Source: Rhizophlyctis rosea (lineage: Eukaryota; Chytridiomycota; Chytridiomycetes; Rhizophlyctidales; Rhizophlyctidaceae). From it: 64,000 bases of DNA. Positions 58,201 to 64,000 of this stretch are shown here, piece by piece. A program made the position numbers and the translations under genes. The stretch spans positions 1 to 64,000 of the forward strand of contig JADGJC010000218.1 in the NCBI GenBank assembly GCA_027596075.1, written 5' to 3'. Numbering within the stretch: the stretch's first letter is position 1; each line of letters opens with the position of its first letter. Under the pieces are notes generated by a model. It saw only the letters and a program-made list of their open reading frames with translations, was not told the DNA's origin and searched no databases.

Positions 58201-61200
58201 CGGCCTTTTTGGGGCGGAATACCGACTGATTGCAGCTGACACGAAACCGCCCCTCAGTCTGCATCATACACCAGACATTGATTTGGGCCATTGCCTTGAT
58301 ACTCATACAGGCCGGTGAGGGCTTGAAGGCAAAACATCGACAAAAAGTATGTGTCTGACCATGCGTACTAATGTATCAAGTAGTTCACATCGTGTTACAG
58401 TTCACAGCTTTGATGAAAAGCTCATTTGGGCAAAAAGAGGAGCTATGCCGTGCCATCGCAGATGGATTAACAGCTTTGCAATCTCTCTGAGATCATTCAA
58501 CGATCAGCCGCTACCATCAGAAAACGGAGTTCAATGGTTGCACATCCCAACCCCCATTTTCGCGCAAGAAGGCGGGCCACTTCAACGCTCAAAACAGACC
58601 TGAAATGTCAACTTCAGACCCGGAACGCAGCATTCAAAGGAAACGCAAGATCTGTCGCGAACATCGCTCAGCGCTGTATATGTTCATCAATAATCTTCTC
58701 TCTTTTTCCCTTCACAACCTGGTGGTGTCTCTGAGTGCAGATCAAGGGGATTCCGACCTCTATGGGTTTGCCAGGACGGGCAAGCATGAGCACACCCAGA
58801 TATGGAGATGAAGTACACTTCAAACTCACACGTGCACACCCACTCATAGCATTTTTTTTGCCTTCACAGAGTGATACTGACGTACAGCTAGTTCAATGGC
58901 TCAAGCTAGTCGATATCTTCCATCGGTTCACAAAAAAAAAAGAATGTATCACTGGCTCACCCTGGGCTGTTGAGAGCTGTTTGTCAACGCCAACTTGTGC
59001 TTTCAATACAGTTGCTTCATGGCCCTGACAATGAACAATCCAGACCATTTATGTGCAACTTAGTGCACATTCAGATACATACTGTGCAGACAACGAGAAA
59101 ACATGATTATAGCGAGTACATTCTTATGCATATCCAGGGGGTTCTGGCTGGACATGCTCGAAAGGTACGATCATGCATGATTGAGGATGTGGACTTCATT
59201 TTCCATGACCCGTGCCAAGACATGAAAAGGTGCGAAAAAACTTCAAGGAAGTGGAAATGAGGCCCCAATTACGGAGCAAATCAAATGAAATCCATAAAAT
59301 CGCTCTCATATGCATCCAATGATCATCCGTTGATCTATACTAGGTGCTTGTCCCAGTCGATGTGCAACGTTCACCAAATCTGAAAGTTCATGACACGCGG
59401 TTGCAAACTACAGGGACGCCGTCCACGTTGCTGACCAAACAAAGCCCCTCGACATCTCAGTTGGGGAAGTATCGCTCAACATCGAGATATGATTGCATTC
59501 TACCCCGTGGTGCTTATTAGACGGAGGAACAAGCAACTGGCTTGGATGGCACCGTCGGCGTTGTAAATTGGGTTGCGCTACAGAAATCAGAAGGGTAGAA
59601 TGCTGCGCTACAGTGAAAGATTCATTCAACGTGGCATGTGCTTGGTTTCTTTTCTCTCCGACGATCCACAGGGATGACGGAGGTACATCAAGGTACATCA
59701 ACGCAGGTTGTTCTTTATATCTGCGAGCGCAAAAAGAAATTGCTGTGGGAACGACGCAGTGCAGCCCGTGTGAACGGGGACATCATGAGCGGTCTTAGCC
59801 TCTCCTCCGAATATGCACCATTCCACTTCATGTCCGGCGGCAGAATGGAAACTTAAAGAAAAAGAAAATTAATGCGCGCATCCCTCACGACACATTAATG
59901 CAGGAGGAGGACAGCAAAGCGGATTCAATGGGCGTGAGAAAGTCGGGCGGAGGCGCCGTGAGGAAGTGATTTGTAGTTTGCCATTGATGCAGTTAGATAA
60001 AGCAAAAGGAGAGATGGGTACATAGTGGTCCGGTTACTTTTGTGTGGGCAAGTCAGCAGGGCAGAGTTGAAACTGAAGTTTGAACGGTTGATCTTTCCAT
60101 CTCCAGATTCAGACGCAGAAGATTTGGAGAGGTCCGCCTGCACAAGAAGGACGTACCGGAAGCAAAAATAATGCGGCTTCCTGAAATTTGGCTCATAACA
60201 AACTTAACAATGCACACACCACAAGTGCAGGCAACAATCACCGCGGCTACAACGTCTTTGGGGGGATTAAAGGAAGTTTGGTGGAACGCCCATAGGAAAA
60301 CTCAAGATATAGGCACAACCTTCCTGAACAAAAAAGTGGCAAGGCTATGGACTGGCCCAACTGATTGGGCAGGTACAGATCCTGCATCCTTAATCCTTGA
60401 CAAACCGGTGTCACTTTAGCAGGGAGTGCAAAGAAGCCGATCGTCTCCACGGATCCAACTGCTACATGACATTGACTTGATACGGGCAACATGATAAGTG
60501 ACGGGCAGCATATCGAAGACTCTGAAAGCCAATGATGAAGGCATTGTGATGCTCAATCAACACTTAACTTGCAGTACTCGCCATGGTATACACCCACCCG
60601 CTTTTTCCATTTTCTGATGGTCGTACCGGCTCTGGAGGCAGTCGAAGTTCGATGGGGGGCATCATCCACAGTATCCAGCACCGAACCGCCTTCATCCAAC
60701 CTCCGCAGAATGGCAGAGTCGCAAGTTCAAAAGTTGGAATCTGGTTTTAACCAAGCTCGACACACTGTTGATTGCCTTGCCTCGAAAGTGTGACTTTTTG
60801 GTGATGTCCTGCAGCCAGTACAAAGAGCATCTGGTCCCCTCACTCGACCGCGCTGGTTGAAAAAAGACAGCACGTCAATTGATCATGGTCATCACCGGCT
60901 CTTGATGTCTGCCGCAATGCCATTTCCATGGATTTGTACATTTGACGAGCGTGACAAAGTGACAAGTGAGAACATACAAACATGCGGGTCAACCGGCACC
61001 AACATGTAATGAAATGAAGGAAGAAAAACTGAAAAATGACTCCCGTATAACCAGGCCATCTCATGCGTAGGTGGAGGGTCAAACATTTTCTGCGAGCCGT
61101 CCAGAGACAATCTAGAACGCTTTCGAAGCGATCTCGAACAGGAGAATGAGATACCACCGCAAAAGCAAAGTACGGGAGCTTACGCGCAAACAACGAACAG

Positions 61201-62664
61201 TCCTTACATGTGACATCGATATTTGGACATCCACCACAACCAACACAGCCAACATGCGAATTCTGCCCTGCGGTGCGGCATGATCTTGATAACTTCGTGC
61301 CAATATCCGGAATTCTGAGGCGTTTCTTTCGTTTTTGCTTCGATTACCTCCGTACTGATGGATGAACTTGATCTGACTTAACAGCCGCTGACGAGCAAAA
61401 AATTACATGGAGAACTACTTGCAGTCGTACAGTGCCAGGCCCCCGCTCGAGCAGTAGGGGTTCCTCAGAGATTAGTTGAGATTTAACACATTCTCTGACG
61501 TATACACCACCTTTGGGCACCACAGGTCAATATCAGATTGTAGCAGATGTCACCTTTGGTTTACATGGTCATGGGAGTTGAGGACGGAAGGGAGAGGGTG
61601 CATGAGGCCGAAAAAAGCACAAGCAGCTTCGTTTTGACCACTATCAGTACGTGGCGGTCCACTCCATCATACTATGTGCTCACGCATCCTATAGTCCACA
61701 TTTAAGTAACGTTATCGGTACAGTCTTCTTCGATCTTCATGTGTCAGATAACGTCAGATAGGAATGGAATGCGAATACGAACTTCTGAAACAATAACTCA
61801 TACGAACACGAGTTTAAAGGACCTTCCACCTCACAAAAAAAGCTTACGACTCTCAGCCCATGGCATCAGCGACGCTGGCGCTTCGAGACTATCAACGTTC
61901 ATGCTGTCAACTGCCGATACCAAATGGAAGTGGGATATCACGCGGCCGTCATTCAATAGAACCCCTACTACGAACAACAACACCACATAAACCCGTAAGT
62001 TCCGCATGCCAAGAGAGTTTGATTACAAAACAACTGAGCAACGTGACGCCTGATCGTTTCTCGGAACTGTATAGCCTCGTTGAGTTCGTTGATTCATTTT
62101 TGCCCCGCATCCAATTAGTCAAATCCAGTCGGGGCCAAGTTAGTTATGAGGAAGTTGATCAACATGGAGTACACACGGCAAGCTTACATGGATGTGCCGA
62201 ATCCCAGCTCTAACATTCCATGCAAGACTTCTCTGGAGTCTTCTGCCAAGCTAGTGTGTAAACCCCGCAACCAGTTAATGAGTACAATGTGTCATGCTAC
62301 TCATGCACTTCAATCGTGACGGGAAAAAATGTGCTCTCAGATCTTGAGTCACCCACACGTTTGAAGTGTTCTTCAATGTTAGAGATGATTGCAGAGGGCA
62401 CATTCATTCCAACAACTGTAAAACCTTTGCGCGGATGTCTGAGTTCAGCCACATATTACTATGATTCCAGGCGCAAAAATCATGCCCAAGCTACACACAG
62501 ATTGAGTGCGGGCGTTCTGCACCACCAGCCATTTCCAACATGTTGGGTCTGCAAACTGAAAATCAGCAATCCGATAGAAACTCCACGGCGTGCGCATACC
62601 GAACAGGAACTAAACTCCGTATACGTGCAAACAATGAACAATCTATTACGTGCAAAATATACAC
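55242..62664. other. 7.4-kb gene-poor block
   Basis: The longest stretch without a supported gene. Frames are mostly below 145 codons, unsupported by motif or splice pattern, and evenly spread over both strands. No tRNA, rRNA or transposon ORF was recognised. Confidence 0.4.
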
Positions 62665-62760
62665 ATGCAATACAGTCAATATGCAACACAACCAACATGC
62701 AACACAACCAACACGCAACACAACCAACATCCAATACAACCAACATGCAAAGCAATAACT
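62665..62760. repeat. 16-bp minisatellite, about six copies
   Basis: ATGCAACACAACCAAC repeated with period 16 from 62665 (degenerate first copy) to 62760 (degenerate last copy). The two copies at 62681-62712 are perfect and the next two carry few changes. It abuts the stop codon of the minus-strand BTB gene, so it probably lies in its 3' UTR. Confidence 0.92.
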
Positions 62761-62766
62761 CAACCC

Positions 62767-64000
62767 TCACGCCTCACCCACCCCTTTGAACAAATATGTC
62801 ACACCACCCCGCATCTCCCTCTCAACAGCCCTCGCCAACCCCCCCAACCCCAACCACTCCGCCTCCTTCCTCACCCTCTCCCGAACCTCCTCATCAACCG
62901 GCAACACAGCTCTCTCCCCATCCCTCAACCACTCAACCACATACTCATACACCCCGCCATCCCGGTCAAGGAACACTTCCTCGCCGTCATCGGGTTCGTA
63001 GTCGTGGTACTTTTTGTAGAAGAAGGAATCCTTGTCTTTGAGGAGCGTCGAGAGGAGGAGCGTGTATTTGTGGGACTTGATGTTGAGTGTGATGGTCTGG
63101 TTTGGTGGGATGACGGTTGGGTTAGGTTGGGCTAACAATGTCGATTGCAAAGTGCAATGAAGGAAGCAATACTCACGTCATTGCTCGACTTCTTCTTTTT
63201 CTCCGCAGAAGAAGCACCACCACTCGCATCACCACCCTTATCCTTCTCCCTCTTCTTCAAATCCAACCACCTCTGCTGCCTCTCCTCAAACTTGTTCTTC
63301 GGCACCTTCCTCTTAGCTTCCTCCTTCTTCGCCAACTCCTTCTTGAGCTGCGCAATTTCTTCCTCCAACTTGCGCCTCCTTTCATTGTATTCATCCGCCT
63401 TGCTCTTGTCGTCCCGCTTGTAAAGCTTGTTGTCACCGTGCTTGTCCGGATCGTCCCGCTTGCGCTTCTTGTCATCAGTTTCAGTGTTCTTGGGTTTTGG
63501 GTTGTGCATCGTGGCGGGACGGACTGACGAGGACTTTGAGTGCGCGAGAGATGAGGATGGCGCCTGGTGCTTTTGCTTGTCTTTGTCGCTGTCTTTGGGT
63601 TTGTCTTTGCCTTGATCTTTGCTGTGGTCTTTGCCGTGGTCTTTGCCGTGATCTTTGTCGTGATCTTTGCCGTTGTCTTCTCCATTGGTCGCTTCAGCGG
63701 ACGGCGAGCGGGACGTGACGATGGCCATGTCGGTCCCGGAAGAGTCGGAGCTGGACGACCCGTTGCGAAGCAGAGGCGGAGCAGTCACCACTTCGCGTGT
63801 GGTAGGTGGAGGGCGATATGTGATGTCCTTGTACCTGTTGTTGTAGTATGGCTGGCTTCTGCACCACTACGCGATAACGGTCACGGCTACAGCCACTGAA
63901 AAGGTTACCGAGCAAGAGCTCTGATACATACGCGGACACTCAGAACATGTCCATTGACCATTTTTTCATGCATCCCTTCGTAAGCTTCGTCAGCGTCCTT
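62767..64000 (-). CDS. RRM / Lys-Asp-rich / coiled-coil / T1-type BTB protein, 5' end beyond the window
   Basis: At the right edge ADEAYEGMHEKMVNGHVLSVR is the last helix and strand of an RRM. Intron 63852-63931 (GTATGT...CCAG) joins it to PYYNNRYKDITYRPPP. Then come a KDHGKDHGKDHSKDQGKDK repeat, a coiled coil (RRRKLEEEIAQLKKELAKKE) and KNKFEERQQRWLDLKKREK. A 45-bp intron (63132-63176) leads to a T1/KCTD-type BTB: NQTITLNIKSHKYTLLLSTL, VFLDRDGGVYEYVVEWLRDG, VLPVDEEV, KEAEWLGLGGL, stop at 62767. Across that last intron the phase is off by one: the upstream exon ends in phase 0 while the BTB frame needs one extra base. So either there is an indel in the Lys-rich exon or these are two genes. No ATG begins the BTB exon, which favours a fusion. 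KCTD-type BTBs often bind cullin-3; the RRM suggests a link to RNA processing. Confidence 0.65.

Overview
This is a nuclear contig from a fungus. Genes are split by many short GT-AG introns (about 40-110 bp), and the clear products are fungal: a SART-1/Snu66 splicing factor, a Zrc1/Cot1-type vacuolar zinc carrier, an M36 fungalysin, a CBM1 cellulose-binding protein and a protein resembling the LIM half of Lrg1. The mix of M36 protease, ankyrin/F-box-like protein, repeat-rich adhesin-like protein and tyrosine-kinase-like kinase suggests an early-diverging, probably chytrid-like lineage. That placement is inference. A 10-N gap inside the SART-1 gene shows this is a scaffolded draft.

Layout. 1-2.4 kb: a decayed Ty3/gypsy-type gag on the minus strand running off the left edge, next to a tandem cysteine-rich repeat ORF whose spacing matches the EsV-1-7 motif. 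3.4-6.2 kb: a broken protein kinase and a leucine-rich-repeat-like gene. 11.5-12.5 kb: an intracellular-looking trypsin-fold protease. 18.2-21.4 kb: SART-1. 25.5-30 kb: a kinase with a helical N-terminal region, then a multi-LIM/SH3 scaffold. 31-46 kb is the densest part: CBM1 cysteine-repeat protein, MFS transporter, FAD monooxygenase, M36 metallopeptidase with a VHL-beta-like tail, ankyrin protein and a small beta-rich protein. 50.9-55.2 kb: zinc transporter and short-chain dehydrogenase. 62.8-64 kb: a gene joining RRM, Lys/Asp-rich, coiled-coil and T1-type BTB segments, cut by the right edge.

The genes do not form one pathway. Themes are signalling (two kinases, LIM-SH3, BTB), secretion and substrate degradation (CBM1 protein, M36) and housekeeping (SART-1, zinc transport). 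Five blocks of 4-7.5 kb, about 43% of the window, hold no gene I can support.

Several otherwise recognisable genes need a single-base frame change to read through (gag, M36 twice, FAD monooxygenase, LIM-SH3, BTB, possibly the kinase and LRR-like genes). SART-1, MFS, CDF, SDR, the protease and the ankyrin gene are clean. This mixture may be real decay or uncorrected indel errors and should be settled before calling any of them pseudogenes.
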